Assembly: GCA_951813615.1 (NCBI GenBank)
Contig: OX638377.1
Span: 1,984,001 to 2,048,000 of the forward strand
Direction of reading: 5' to 3'
Length of the DNA stretch: 64,000 nt
Source: an uncultured Latescibacterota bacterium
GTDB lineage: Bacteria; Latescibacterota; UBA2968; UBA8231
The notes below the pieces were generated by a model, which saw only the letters and a list, made by a program, of their open reading frames with translations, searched no databases and had not been told where the DNA came from. Each line of letters starts with the position of its first letter. Position 1 is the first letter of the stretch. Positions 17,614-26,232 of the stretch are shown here, one piece after another. Made by a program: the position numbers and the translations under genes.

Positions 17614-18906
17614 ATGACTAAGAGCAAGTTGGCTTTATTCGGCGGTCCCAAGGCCGTCACCGCTGACGAAGGCGATATTTTTCGCTGGCCGATTATCACC
17701 GCCGAAGACGAGGCGGCCGTGCTAGACGTGCTGCGGCGCGGGGCGATGTCGGGCTGGGACCTAACTCTGGACTTTGAAGAGGATCTGAAGTCTTACTTCG
17801 GCTTGCAGCACGCCCTCTGCCACAACACGGGTACCGCAGCGATCCAGGCCGCGCTGTGGGCCTGCGGCGTCGGCGTTGGCGACGAGATCATCTCGCAGAG
17901 CATGACCTTTTGGGGCACGTCGCTTCAGGTGTTCTCGCTGGGAGGGACGGTGGTGTTTTCCGAAATCGACCCCGACACCCTGACGATGGATCCCGACGAC
18001 ATCGAGTACCGCATTACCGAGCGGACGAAGGCTATTGTCCCCGTGCATTACTGTGCCTATCCAGCCGATATGGATCCGATCATGGACATTGCCGAGCGGC
18101 ACAGGCTGAAGGTGATTGAAGATGTCTCCCATGCCCAGGGAGGACTCTACAAAGGGCGGCTGCTGGGCACAATCGGCCACATTGGTGCCATGTCGATTAT
18201 GTCGGGCAAGTCGCTGGCCTGTGGTGAGGGGGGCTTTATGGTTACCGACGACCAAGCCCTGTATGATCGCGCCGCGGCCTTTGGACACTATGAGCGAACT
18301 CGCTCCATAGAAGATCCCGCACTAAAGCCTTATGCCGGGATGCCGCTGGGCGGATACAAATACCGGATGCATCAGTTGTCTTCGGCGGTGGGTCGCACCC
18401 AGCTAAAGCACTACGACGAGCGGATGCAGGAGATCCAGCGGGCGATGAATTACTTCTGGGACCTGCTCGAAGGCGTCCCGGGGATCAAGGCGCACCGGCC
18501 GCCGGCCGACAGCGGTTCGACGATGGGCGGATGGTACGCGGCCAAGGGATTGTACGCGCCCGAGGAACTAGGTGGCCTACCGGTCGAGCGCTTCTGCGCG
18601 GCAGTCACGGCCGAGACTGGGGCGTACAGGATCATGCCGGGTGCCAATGAACTGATGCACCTGCACCCGGTGCTCAACGAGGCCGACATCTACGGACACG
18701 GCCAACCCACGCGCATTGCCCATTCCAATCGCGATTTGCGGCAGGGGCCGGGCAGTCTGCCGGTGACCGAGCGCATGACGGGTCGCATCTATTCGATTCC
18801 GTGGTTTAAGCACTACGACGCCACCATCATCGAGCAATACGCCACGGCCTTTCGCAAGGTGGCCGAGTACGCCGAAGAGCTGCTAGAGGAAGGACGAGAT
18901 GGGTGA
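17614..18906 (+). CDS. DegT/DnrJ/EryC1/StrS-family PLP aminotransferase
   Basis: Fold-type I PLP enzyme of the sugar-aminotransferase/dehydratase family, 430 residues. The motif SGKSLACGEGG places the PLP lysine at residue 199; HNTGTAAIQAALWACGVGVGDEII is the cofactor-binding turn, and EDVSHAQGG holds the conserved Asp of the PLP pyridine site. Such enzymes usually make amino-sugars for surface polysaccharide or secondary metabolites, but no sugar-nucleotide genes are adjacent, and family members in catabolic settings also occur. The substrate is unknown. The stop overlaps the next gene by eight bases. Confidence 0.88.
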   Translation: MTKSKLALFGGPKAVTADEGDIFRWPIITAEDEAAVLDVLRRGAMSGWDLTLDFEEDLKSYFGLQHALCHNTGTAAIQAALWACGVGVGDEIISQSMTFWGTSLQVFSLGGTVVFSEIDPDTLTMDPDDIEYRITERTKAIVPVHYCAYPADMDPIMDIAERHRLKVIEDVSHAQGGLYKGRLLGTIGHIGAMSIMSGKSLACGEGGFMVTDDQALYDRAAAFGHYERTRSIEDPALKPYAGMPLGGYKYRMHQLSSAVGRTQLKHYDERMQEIQRAMNYFWDLLEGVPGIKAHRPPADSGSTMGGWYAAKGLYAPEELGGLPVERFCAAVTAETGAYRIMPGANELMHLHPVLNEADIYGHGQPTRIAHSNRDLRQGPGSLPVTERMTGRIYSIPWFKHYDATIIEQYATAFRKVAEYAEELLEEGRDG

Positions 18907-19687
18907 TCCGTTGAGAGCGCGGCTGTTTGGGTACGGGGTGCCTTATCGGGTGGAGGTAGGCGAAACGGGGACGGTTGCGCCGCGGCCTACGGATGCGGCG
19001 AGCGAGGCCGAGCGCCTTTGCCGCGCCCTGCGTCAGTTGCGCGAGGAGGGCCATGACGTGACGGATGGCGACTGGGTATATTCGCTGCCTTTTGGGCGCT
19101 GCGGGATACAAGGAAGGCCCCGCGAGCATCTTCTCGCTCATTTCTGCGCCGAGGCGTATATAGACGTGTTCTCCATGGATGGAGTGAAAACGCAGCCGCT
19201 CGCCGTTGGGGAGATCGCCGATATTGAGCCGGGGAGCATCGTCCGGTTTCGCGCTCGGCCTTTGGAAAACCATTGCGTACTGGTGGCTTTCCAGACTGAA
19301 GACCGCACGCCGCTGTTGGGCCACGCCGCGCCCTTTACTCTCGACGGCGAGGTACCCGACGACTGGCGCGAGCGCTTGGTGAAATGCCATGCTGCTTTTG
19401 ACGCGGCGGCTGCACGGGCGTCCGACGGTGGACATCGATCGCTACTGGAACGCTTCTTGGGGACTATGGCAGAAAAACTGGCCGGCGACCCTGAAATTAC
19501 TGCCGCACAAGAGCAGGCGCGGCGCGAGGGCTCGTACGCAGTCGCAGAGGAGCAAGCCCTTTTCGACCGCCAGCGCGCCTTGCTCGACGAAGGAGTCCTC
19601 GACCGCATCCGCGACCAAGACGAGGCCGTGTTCCGCTTTCCGGGAATGTTCGGCGGGGTCGCGCCGCTTTTTAACCTAGTGAATTGA
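18899..19687 (+). CDS. Uncharacterised protein coupled to DegT aminotransferase
   Basis: A 262-residue soluble protein that I do not recognise. It has no signal peptide, membrane segment or familiar catalytic motif. The middle (about 75-160) is likely beta-rich; the second half (about 165-245) is charged and helical (EQARREGSYAVAEEQALFDRQR), possibly coiled coil. The ATG has GAGGAAGGA just upstream and overlaps the end of the DegT gene, so the two are made together and may act on the same substrate. Confidence 0.7.
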   Translation: MGDPLRARLFGYGVPYRVEVGETGTVAPRPTDAASEAERLCRALRQLREEGHDVTDGDWVYSLPFGRCGIQGRPREHLLAHFCAEAYIDVFSMDGVKTQPLAVGEIADIEPGSIVRFRARPLENHCVLVAFQTEDRTPLLGHAAPFTLDGEVPDDWRERLVKCHAAFDAAAARASDGGHRSLLERFLGTMAEKLAGDPEITAAQEQARREGSYAVAEEQALFDRQRALLDEGVLDRIRDQDEAVFRFPGMFGGVAPLFNLVN

Positions 19688-19787
19688 GACGCCGAGGCGG
19701 AGCCGCCCCGTATATTCACGTAAACTGCACAGTCGCGCCGCAGGAGATTCTCTGCCGGGGGAAAGCACATTTCAGGAGAGCGACTAC

Positions 19788-21071
19788 ATGCACCATCTAA
19801 AAAACTATAAGGGATTCGCCGACGCCCAGATTAACCTGCTCAGGCCGTTCAGTCTGCTAATAGGACCCAACGGATCGGGAAAGAGTAATGTCATTGAGGC
19901 CATCGAACTGCTGTCCTTTGTCGCTCGTGGTCAGCCTCTATACGAGATCGGCGACATTGGGAGGGGAAGTAGTGGCCCCGAAGTACGAGGCGGGTTGCAG
20001 GCTTGTGGCCGGGAGGGGAGAGACCGATTCCAGCTTGGTTTCTCTGCAGGTGTCACGTTTGAAGGCCAGCGACGCCCATTTAGATATGACGTTGAAATCT
20101 GTACGCGACCATATCCGCAGATTATAGACGAAAGGCTCAAGGCTGGAGACAGGACGCTTTATGAGACCCTACCAAAACAGCCGGATTCTACATCCCGTGA
20201 CCTCACGGTCCAGTACGACAATTTCGCGCGAGGCGGCAGAAAGCCGCAGGTACAGGTGTCCTCGGACCGATCAATGCTATCACAGTATCGAGAATTCGCC
20301 GCCTCGAAGAATACATCGTACAAAAAGTATCTTCGGCTTGTGCAGAGTGCCATGTTGCATCTGCAAGCGTCTTTTGTCTTTGATCCCGATCCTAAACTGA
20401 TGCGTAACTATGAGCGCGTTGGGGACACCATTCTGAAGAGGAATGGATCCAATTTGTCGGCCGTTTTGTATGGACTCAGTACGGGAGATGAAGATCAGCG
20501 AGCGACCTTACAACGACTTCTTGAGAAGATTCGTCAGTTGCCTGACGAGCCATACCAGAAGCTCGGTTTCACGCTGACGGAGCTGAAAGACGTGATTTTC
20601 GGCTTTCAAGAAAGTTCAGGATACAAGGTCGATGCACGTGTTCTGTCGGATGGAACACTGAGAACACTGGCGATTCTCACCGCGTTTGAGACGGTCTCCG
20701 AAGGCTCTCGTATCGTTGTTGAGGAGTTTGATAATGGACTGCACCCTAGTCGAGTTGGGGTTCTCACTGAGGCGATTGCCGAAGTTGCCAAGAATCGCCA
20801 CTTGCAGGTTTTGGTAACCACACACAATCCAGCCACTATGAACTTCCTCACGCGGGAGCAGCTAGAAGGGGTGGTTTTATGTACTTGGGACGACGAGAAT
20901 GAGAGCGCCAGCCTAGTTCGGCTCGACGAACTGCCTCGATACGACGAGTTCATAGAGCGCGGTCGCCTTGGCGATCTGGTGACGCGACGGGTTGTTGATC
21001 AGTATCTGGCTCCAGAATTTGAGGAACAGCAAAAGAAGAAGGTGCTGGCTTGGCTAGAGGACTTGTCGTGA
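19788..21071 (+). CDS. AAA_21 / OLD-like ATPase, first gene of a candidate defence operon
   Basis: A 427-residue ABC/SMC-type ATPase. Walker A GPNGSGKS is at residues 26-33 straight after a short N-terminal strand; an insert region (about 60-280) precedes the signature-like LSDGTLRT near 286, Walker B IVVEEFDNGLHP near 307-318 and the H-switch TTHNP near 343. This is the order of AAA_21/AAA_15 proteins, the family of OLD, RloA and PARIS AriA ATPases, but there is no TOPRIM domain. AGGAGAG precedes the ATG. Hand counts give 30-32 G+C per 60 bases here against 39 in a glnE line, suggesting transfer. The stop overlaps the PIN gene. Confidence 0.85.
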   Translation: MHHLKNYKGFADAQINLLRPFSLLIGPNGSGKSNVIEAIELLSFVARGQPLYEIGDIGRGSSGPEVRGGLQACGREGRDRFQLGFSAGVTFEGQRRPFRYDVEICTRPYPQIIDERLKAGDRTLYETLPKQPDSTSRDLTVQYDNFARGGRKPQVQVSSDRSMLSQYREFAASKNTSYKKYLRLVQSAMLHLQASFVFDPDPKLMRNYERVGDTILKRNGSNLSAVLYGLSTGDEDQRATLQRLLEKIRQLPDEPYQKLGFTLTELKDVIFGFQESSGYKVDARVLSDGTLRTLAILTAFETVSEGSRIVVEEFDNGLHPSRVGVLTEAIAEVAKNRHLQVLVTTHNPATMNFLTREQLEGVVLCTWDDENESASLVRLDELPRYDEFIERGRLGDLVTRRVVDQYLAPEFEEQQKKKVLAWLEDLS

Positions 21072-21568
21072 CGGTCACCCCCGTTTACGTGGTAGATACA
21101 AGCTATCTCTGCGAGCTTTTTGCTGTGCCCCACTATTCCACAGCAGAGGCGATCTCTGAGGTAAGAAAGCGTTTTGCAGTGGCGGTAGAGGCTGGGACGA
21201 GATTGTACGTTAGTCTGCCGGCGATCTTTGAACTGGCAGGCCACATCGCCGATGTACCAGATGGTAGGTCACGAAGAAAACTATCGATGAAGCTCAGAGA
21301 TACCGCAGTCTCCAGCATCCGTGAAGGTCATCCTTGGAATCTTTTGCCACCAATTGACAGGAGCGCAGTAGAGAGACTTATAAACGGCTTTGTTGAACAC
21401 TCTGGTGAAGAAGGGATGAGCCTTGTTGATACCACCCTCATTGACGAGGCTAAACGTCTTCGCCAGACGACTTATCGAGGCCAAGCATGGCGGGTACATA
21501 TCTGGACAAAAGATCAAAGGCTTAAGGCGCGAGAGCCCGATGGTGAACCTAATGCTTTTCTCGGCTGA
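21068..21568 (+). CDS. PIN-domain nuclease, partner of the upstream ATPase
   Basis: A 166-residue protein with the PIN acidic quartet: Asp10 (VVDTSYL), Glu55 (AIFELAG), Asp121 (SLVDTTLI) and Asp149 (WTKDQRL). PIN domains are Mg2+/Mn2+-dependent RNases, often VapC toxins. At 166 residues it is longer than VapC (about 130), and its neighbour is an ATPase instead of an antitoxin. The GTG at 21068 overlaps the ATPase TGA as GTGA and is preferred to the TTG at 21050. Low G+C (28 of 60 in one line) matches the ATPase gene. Role inferred: an effector released or controlled by the ATPase. Confidence 0.8.
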   Translation: MTVTPVYVVDTSYLCELFAVPHYSTAEAISEVRKRFAVAVEAGTRLYVSLPAIFELAGHIADVPDGRSRRKLSMKLRDTAVSSIREGHPWNLLPPIDRSAVERLINGFVEHSGEEGMSLVDTTLIDEAKRLRQTTYRGQAWRVHIWTKDQRLKAREPDGEPNAFLG

Positions 21569-21630
21569 GATTCTAATTCTCCGCTTGGGAAGGACCCTAC
21601 TACAACCCCTAGCAGATTGAGAGAAACGCA

Positions 21631-22596
21631 ATGGCTAAAAGGAAGATCCGCGTCGGCCTGATTGGCTGTGGCGGCAACATGCGCGGTGCCCACATTCCCC
21701 GGCTAAAAGCCGATGGTAGCGTAGAACTGGTGGCGGTTGCCGACCCGGAGGAGGCATCGGCGCAGAGATTGCTGGAAGCGTGGGGAGCTGACGCCGCCTA
21801 TTACGCCGACTACCGGCAGATGATTGGCGCAGATGCGCTCGACGGGGTGCTGATCTCTTCGCCGCATTCGACCCACTACGAGCAGGCGCGCTATGCGTTA
21901 GAGCGGGATTTGCACGTTCTGGTCGAGAAACCCCTGACGACAAAGGCACGCCATGCCCAGGCTCTAATCGATCTGGCCGCCGCGCGGAAGCGCCTGTTGG
22001 TAGTAAGCTATCAGCGCCATTTTTACCCGGCGTATGCGTATGCGCGGGAACTGGTGCAGAAGGGTGCCCTCGGCGAGATCAAGGGGGTCGTCGCGTATGT
22101 GACGCAAAATTGGGGCGGCAGGGGATGGCGGATGGTGCCCGAGTTGGCAGGAGGCGGGATGTTCATGGACACCGGCAGTCACTTGGTGGCTGCGGTGCTG
22201 TGGATTACCGGCTTGACACCGGTAAAGGTCTCGGCCTTCATGGACAAGCGCGGCAAGCGGGTGGATATGGATGCCGTAGTGAATGCGCGGTTTCGCGGCG
22301 GTGCGCTGGGGTCGCTGAGCTTTATCGGCAGCGCGAGCCGGCACGACGAGCGGCTGTCCATCCACGGCGATAAGGGGACCTTGGTCTTTCATCTGCATCA
22401 GTGGCAAGTGCGGGAGGTGTTGCTGAACGGGGAGCCATTGGAGGTGCCCAAGCGGGTGAAGGAAGACACGCCGGACGCGGCTTTTTTGCGCTGGATTCGC
22501 AATGGTGGCAAGGGCTATGAGCAGCCGGATTTTGCCGTGGCAGTAGCCAAATTCACCGAGGCTGCTTATCGGTCGCTGGAGCAGAAGCGACGATGA
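21631..22596 (+). CDS. Gfo/Idh/MocA-family NAD(P)-dependent oxidoreductase
   Basis: A 321-residue dehydrogenase. The Rossmann loop GLIGCGGNMRG is at residues 10-20, the family motif VEKPLTT has its lysine at 100, and the catalytic pair in MFMDTGSHL is Asp180/His184. The C-terminal half is the usual alpha/beta substrate domain. Members oxidise inositols, sugars or sugar acids; the substrate cannot be read from sequence. The stop overlaps the next gene (ATGA), so they form an operon. Confidence 0.9.
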   Translation: MAKRKIRVGLIGCGGNMRGAHIPRLKADGSVELVAVADPEEASAQRLLEAWGADAAYYADYRQMIGADALDGVLISSPHSTHYEQARYALERDLHVLVEKPLTTKARHAQALIDLAAARKRLLVVSYQRHFYPAYAYARELVQKGALGEIKGVVAYVTQNWGGRGWRMVPELAGGGMFMDTGSHLVAAVLWITGLTPVKVSAFMDKRGKRVDMDAVVNARFRGGALGSLSFIGSASRHDERLSIHGDKGTLVFHLHQWQVREVLLNGEPLEVPKRVKEDTPDAAFLRWIRNGGKGYEQPDFAVAVAKFTEAAYRSLEQKRR

Positions 22597-24269
22597 TTGC
22601 GTACGCGCCGCTCGTTGGCGAGCTAGACCAGCAGGTCGAAGGTGTACTGACACGCCAAGTGCTGGACGCAGAAAGTCCCTATCGCGGCGGCTTTATGGAT
22701 GGCGACCGGCTGGTGGGTTCGCAAAGTATCAGCGCGGTCGCATCGCTTGGCTATGCCTATTTGCTGGCCGAGTCGCGCCACTACCGCAGCGAAGAGCTTT
22801 TGCAGCGGATCCTCCTCGCTGCTGAGTTTGCCCGTCGGCATCGGAATCCGTCGGGTTGTTTCGACTTGTTGACCACCAACTTCGACTCGGCCCCGGACGC
22901 AGGCTTTGTGGTGCAAGCTATTGCGCCGGTTGTGTTTGCGGCGCGGCAACAGGCTGCGGACGACGCGGGAGCCGCTGAGATTGCGGACGCTTTGGGTGAG
23001 CTGATACAGACCGCAGCCCCGGGCATGGCCGGCGGCGGCTTCCACACGCCCAATCACCGCTGGGTGCTGGTCGCCGCATTGGCTCAAGCCCAAGCTCTCT
23101 ATCCAGAACTTGAGGTGAGCGCGACTGTGGATGCGTACCTCGGCGAAGGCATTGATATCAACGCCGACGGCGAGTACAGCGAGCGAAGCACGGGCGTGTA
23201 CAATGCCGTGGTCAATCGAGCCTTAATCCGCGCGGCACACGTGCTCGATCGACCCGATCTGCTAGAGCCTGTGCGGCGCAACTTGGATTTGTCCTACCAT
23301 CTCCTCCACGCCGACGCCACTGCGGTGACGAGCATTTCCACGCGACAAGATCGCGACACGCGGGCCGTGCCGACCGGTTTGGCCGACGGCTACCACGCCT
23401 TGGCCCATTTAGACGGCAATGGCTTTTACGCAGCCGTGGCCGATCTGTTGGTCGCGCGCGGCGGCAGCGGTTTGGTCTGCCTGCCGAATTACGTCCTGCA
23501 TCCCGAGTGGCGAGCGGCGCGTATAGAGCGGACGCCTTTGCCCGAGCGCTATAGCCGCGTCTATCCCGCGTCCGGTCTGTGGCGGGTGCGCCAAGGCGCG
23601 GTGAGTGCTACGGCTGCGGCTGGCCTGACCGCGCCCTTTAGCGTGGTCTGCGGACAGGCTGAATTGGCGGCGGTGAAGATATCATCGACCTATTTTGCTA
23701 CCGGGCAATTTATCGGCGAGGAGTTTGCCGCGGCGGGCAAGGGGGTGCGGATGCAGCACAAGGGCCGCAACCTGATTTACCCAGAAAAGGATTACGTAGG
23801 GGGGATTTACTGGCTGCCGATTGCCGAGCGAGTCAATGCCGACAATTGGCAAGAGGTGAGAGGTCGGCGGGAGACGTATGAGTTGCCGCCGCTGGAAGTC
23901 GAGTTGCACGCCGAGGAGGTGGCCGGCGGTTTTGACCTCCACATCCGCACCTCGGGGGGTGTTGATGGGGTACCCTTTCAGATTGAGGGGGTCTTCGAGC
24001 CGGGCGGCACCTTGGAGATGGACAGTGCGCTCGTCGAGGGCCGCGCTGGGCACACGGTCTTTCTCAAAGCAGGCCACGCGCTCTACCGGGTGGGCAACGA
24101 CGCAATCCGCATTGGCTTAGGGGCTATGGAACACACCATGTGGCGGATGCGCAATAGCGAGATCGACGAAGGGCGTTTGCGGGTGCTCATCGCCCTGCGG
24201 ACGCCGGTGGCGCGGACCTTGGAAATCCGCTGTGGGCAGTGGTCGGACGCGAAGGGTGGGTTTTTATAG
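22593..24269 (+). CDS. Uncharacterised 558-residue protein, possible carbohydrate-active enzyme
   Basis: No signal peptide is visible. The first 330 or so residues are helical with many Trp/His/Tyr (NHRWVLVAALAQAQ, SERSTGVYNAVVNRALIRAA), compatible with an alpha/alpha toroid; the rest is beta-rich, like the sandwich domain of heparinase-type lyases and some glycosidases. This architecture is inferred from composition, not from a recognised motif. The ATG overlaps the stop of the Gfo/Idh/MocA gene, which suggests a shared sugar or uronate pathway. It ends convergently, overlapping the ThuA-like gene by six bases. Confidence 0.7.
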   Translation: MIAYAPLVGELDQQVEGVLTRQVLDAESPYRGGFMDGDRLVGSQSISAVASLGYAYLLAESRHYRSEELLQRILLAAEFARRHRNPSGCFDLLTTNFDSAPDAGFVVQAIAPVVFAARQQAADDAGAAEIADALGELIQTAAPGMAGGGFHTPNHRWVLVAALAQAQALYPELEVSATVDAYLGEGIDINADGEYSERSTGVYNAVVNRALIRAAHVLDRPDLLEPVRRNLDLSYHLLHADATAVTSISTRQDRDTRAVPTGLADGYHALAHLDGNGFYAAVADLLVARGGSGLVCLPNYVLHPEWRAARIERTPLPERYSRVYPASGLWRVRQGAVSATAAAGLTAPFSVVCGQAELAAVKISSTYFATGQFIGEEFAAAGKGVRMQHKGRNLIYPEKDYVGGIYWLPIAERVNADNWQEVRGRRETYELPPLEVELHAEEVAGGFDLHIRTSGGVDGVPFQIEGVFEPGGTLEMDSALVEGRAGHTVFLKAGHALYRVGNDAIRIGLGAMEHTMWRMRNSEIDEGRLRVLIALRTPVARTLEIRCGQWSDAKGGFL

Positions 24270-24911
24270 GCTTCCCCCAGCCCACCGCACTCCTTGCGCC
24301 ATCATCTGCTGCATGCCTAGACGCGCAAATGTTCCCGGACCGTGTCCCAACGCCGTATAAAACACGCGCCCCGCGCCGTAGGGCTTGACCCACGCTAGGG
24401 GATGCTGCTTGCCGCTCCACTCAGCGGTGGCCAAGATGCGGATGGCCGGGTCCCACGCCGACATGTAAATCTCGTCTTCCACGTCAAAGTCGGGCACGCC
24501 GTGCGTAACGGGGTGATCGCCGTCGGCAATGGAGACGGTGAAGGTCAATCCTGGCGGGTGCCAGTTGGCGTGACCGCCAAGCAGGTCCACGGCTTTGCCG
24601 CCAATACACCACGCAGTGCCGTGGATGCCGACCAACCCTTTGCCACCGGCGACAAAATCGAACAGTCCATCTTCTTGCGCGGGCGTCAGTACGGGCACTT
24701 GCTGCACGGTGCCGTCTTCCTGCCGCTCACCTCGCGTGAAGCCGGTTCCGTGGACCAGCACATCGAAATCGCGCAAACCGTCTGATGCCAACACGTCCTT
24801 GTCGTCGTCAAGCGCGACGGACAAATCGTCGTGCGCACTCAAAAAGTCGCGGATGACCGGGGCACTGGCCGCAAACCCATGGTTCGAGCCGGATAAAATT
24901 AGGACGTTCAT
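24264..24911 (-). CDS. ThuA-like domain protein
   Basis: A 215-residue protein of the ThuA/class I glutamine-amidotransferase-like fold. MNVLILSGSNHGFAASAP and DFDVLVHGT at the N-terminus, KGLVGIHGTAWC in the middle and the C-terminal GAGRVFYTALGHGPGTFA are typical of ThuA-like proteins found beside sugar oxidoreductases. No amidotransferase triad is evident. AGGAGG lies five bases before the ATG. The biochemical role of the family is poorly defined; carbohydrate metabolism is inferred from context. Confidence 0.85.
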   Translation of the reverse strand: MNVLILSGSNHGFAASAPVIRDFLSAHDDLSVALDDDKDVLASDGLRDFDVLVHGTGFTRGERQEDGTVQQVPVLTPAQEDGLFDFVAGGKGLVGIHGTAWCIGGKAVDLLGGHANWHPPGLTFTVSIADGDHPVTHGVPDFDVEDEIYMSAWDPAIRILATAEWSGKQHPLAWVKPYGAGRVFYTALGHGPGTFARLGMQQMMAQGVRWAGGSL

Positions 24912-24997
24912 GTGGCCTCCTGTGTTAGGGTAATGGTTGTCGGCATGTTTCCGTACATAATTTCTACTTGGCCGAGGACGTCAGGTGGAGACCTCTC

Positions 24998-26125
24998 TCA
25001 TACGGCATAGGACACCGAGCCATCGGAGCGCAGCGGTGTGGAAGCATTGTTGATGGGTTTGTAGGGCGTTTGCTCGATTAATGCCTCGTCTAACTCCACG
25101 CCGAGGCCCGGGGTTTGGGGAATAGGGATGTACCCGCCTTCGCGCTTATACGTGCACCGATAGACTGCGTGGTGCGGCCCTTCGTCGCCTTTGGTGTATT
25201 CTTGGGTAATAAAATTGGGAATTGAGGCGTCGAGGTGCAGGGAGGCGGCGGTAATCAGCGGTCCCAAGAAGTTGTGGGTCACTACCGCGCAGTGGTAGGC
25301 CTCGCCGATGGCGGCGATTTTTTTGCAGTGCGAGATGCCGCCAGCCAAGGCCACATCCGGCCGCAAATACTGAGGACCGCCCTGCTCCAACAATTCGCGG
25401 AACTCCCATATAGACACAAAGCGCTCGCCGTTGCCAAAGGGCACAGTGGATTTCTGTGCGATGTGGGCTTGGGCTGAGATACTGTCGATTTGGATCGGGT
25501 CTTCGAGGAAGAAGACATGGAAGGGCTTGAGGGCGTCGGCGAGGGCCAGGGAAACCATAGGCGTCAGCTTGCGGTGCAGCTCGATGATTAGGTCCAAGTC
25601 CGGGCCGCCGGCTTCGCGCGCGGCCGCAGTCAACTCGACGGCGGTTTGGATCATCCGCGCTTGGCCTTTGTCGTGGCAGTCCGTGGTAATGGGGTCGAAC
25701 TTGATGGCGGTAAATCCTTCGGCAACAGCGGTTTGGGCGGCATTGAAATTGGCCTCTGGAGTGCTGCCCCCAGAGAGCAGATGCAGGCGAATTTTGTCGC
25801 GGACGTTGCCGCCCAACAGCTCCCACACCGGCACCTCGAAGTGCTTGCCCTTGATGTCCCACAGCGCGATATCCACGGCTGAGACGGCTCCCATGATGGC
25901 CGTGCCTCGGAAGGGGGCCATGCGGTAGAGGTGCTGCCAGTGGTGTTCGATGCGGAGGGGATTTTGGCCGATGAGGTATTCTTTGAAGACATCGACGATG
26001 CTCTGCACGGCGGTGGGATAGCCCCAGCAGGCGGTTTGGCCGATGCCAGTCAGGCCGGTGTCGGTGGTGATGCGGACGACATAGCCATTGCCGATGAGGA
26101 GGGATTCGATCTGTTCGATTTTCAT
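24998..26125 (-). CDS. Enolase-superfamily sugar-acid dehydratase, galactonate dehydratase-like
   Basis: 375-residue mandelate racemase/muconate lactonizing enzyme relative. Catalytic positions read Glu182 and His184 (IIELHRK), Glu208 (FLEDPI), Glu234 (GNGERF) and His284 (VVTHNF). This matches, one residue offset, the spacing I recall for E. coli D-galactonate dehydratase (183/185/209/235/285), except that the first metal ligand is Glu instead of Asp. A sugar-acid dehydratase is therefore likely; the exact aldonate is not certain. The ATG at 26125 with GGAG upstream is preferred over an extension of 11 residues. It diverges from the SDR gene across about 107 bases that must hold both promoters. 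Confidence 0.87.
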   Translation of the reverse strand: MKIEQIESLLIGNGYVVRITTDTGLTGIGQTACWGYPTAVQSIVDVFKEYLIGQNPLRIEHHWQHLYRMAPFRGTAIMGAVSAVDIALWDIKGKHFEVPVWELLGGNVRDKIRLHLLSGGSTPEANFNAAQTAVAEGFTAIKFDPITTDCHDKGQARMIQTAVELTAAAREAGGPDLDLIIELHRKLTPMVSLALADALKPFHVFFLEDPIQIDSISAQAHIAQKSTVPFGNGERFVSIWEFRELLEQGGPQYLRPDVALAGGISHCKKIAAIGEAYHCAVVTHNFLGPLITAASLHLDASIPNFITQEYTKGDEGPHHAVYRCTYKREGGYIPIPQTPGLGVELDEALIEQTPYKPINNASTPLRSDGSVSYAV

Positions 26126-26232
26126 TTTGTGTGCTCCGTATATATCGTAAAGGGGCAAGGTTGGTTATTAGTGGTGCTAGACTGCTTATTCTTATAAAAA
26201 CCGCGCGACCGCGCAAGCAAGGGGAGGATAGT

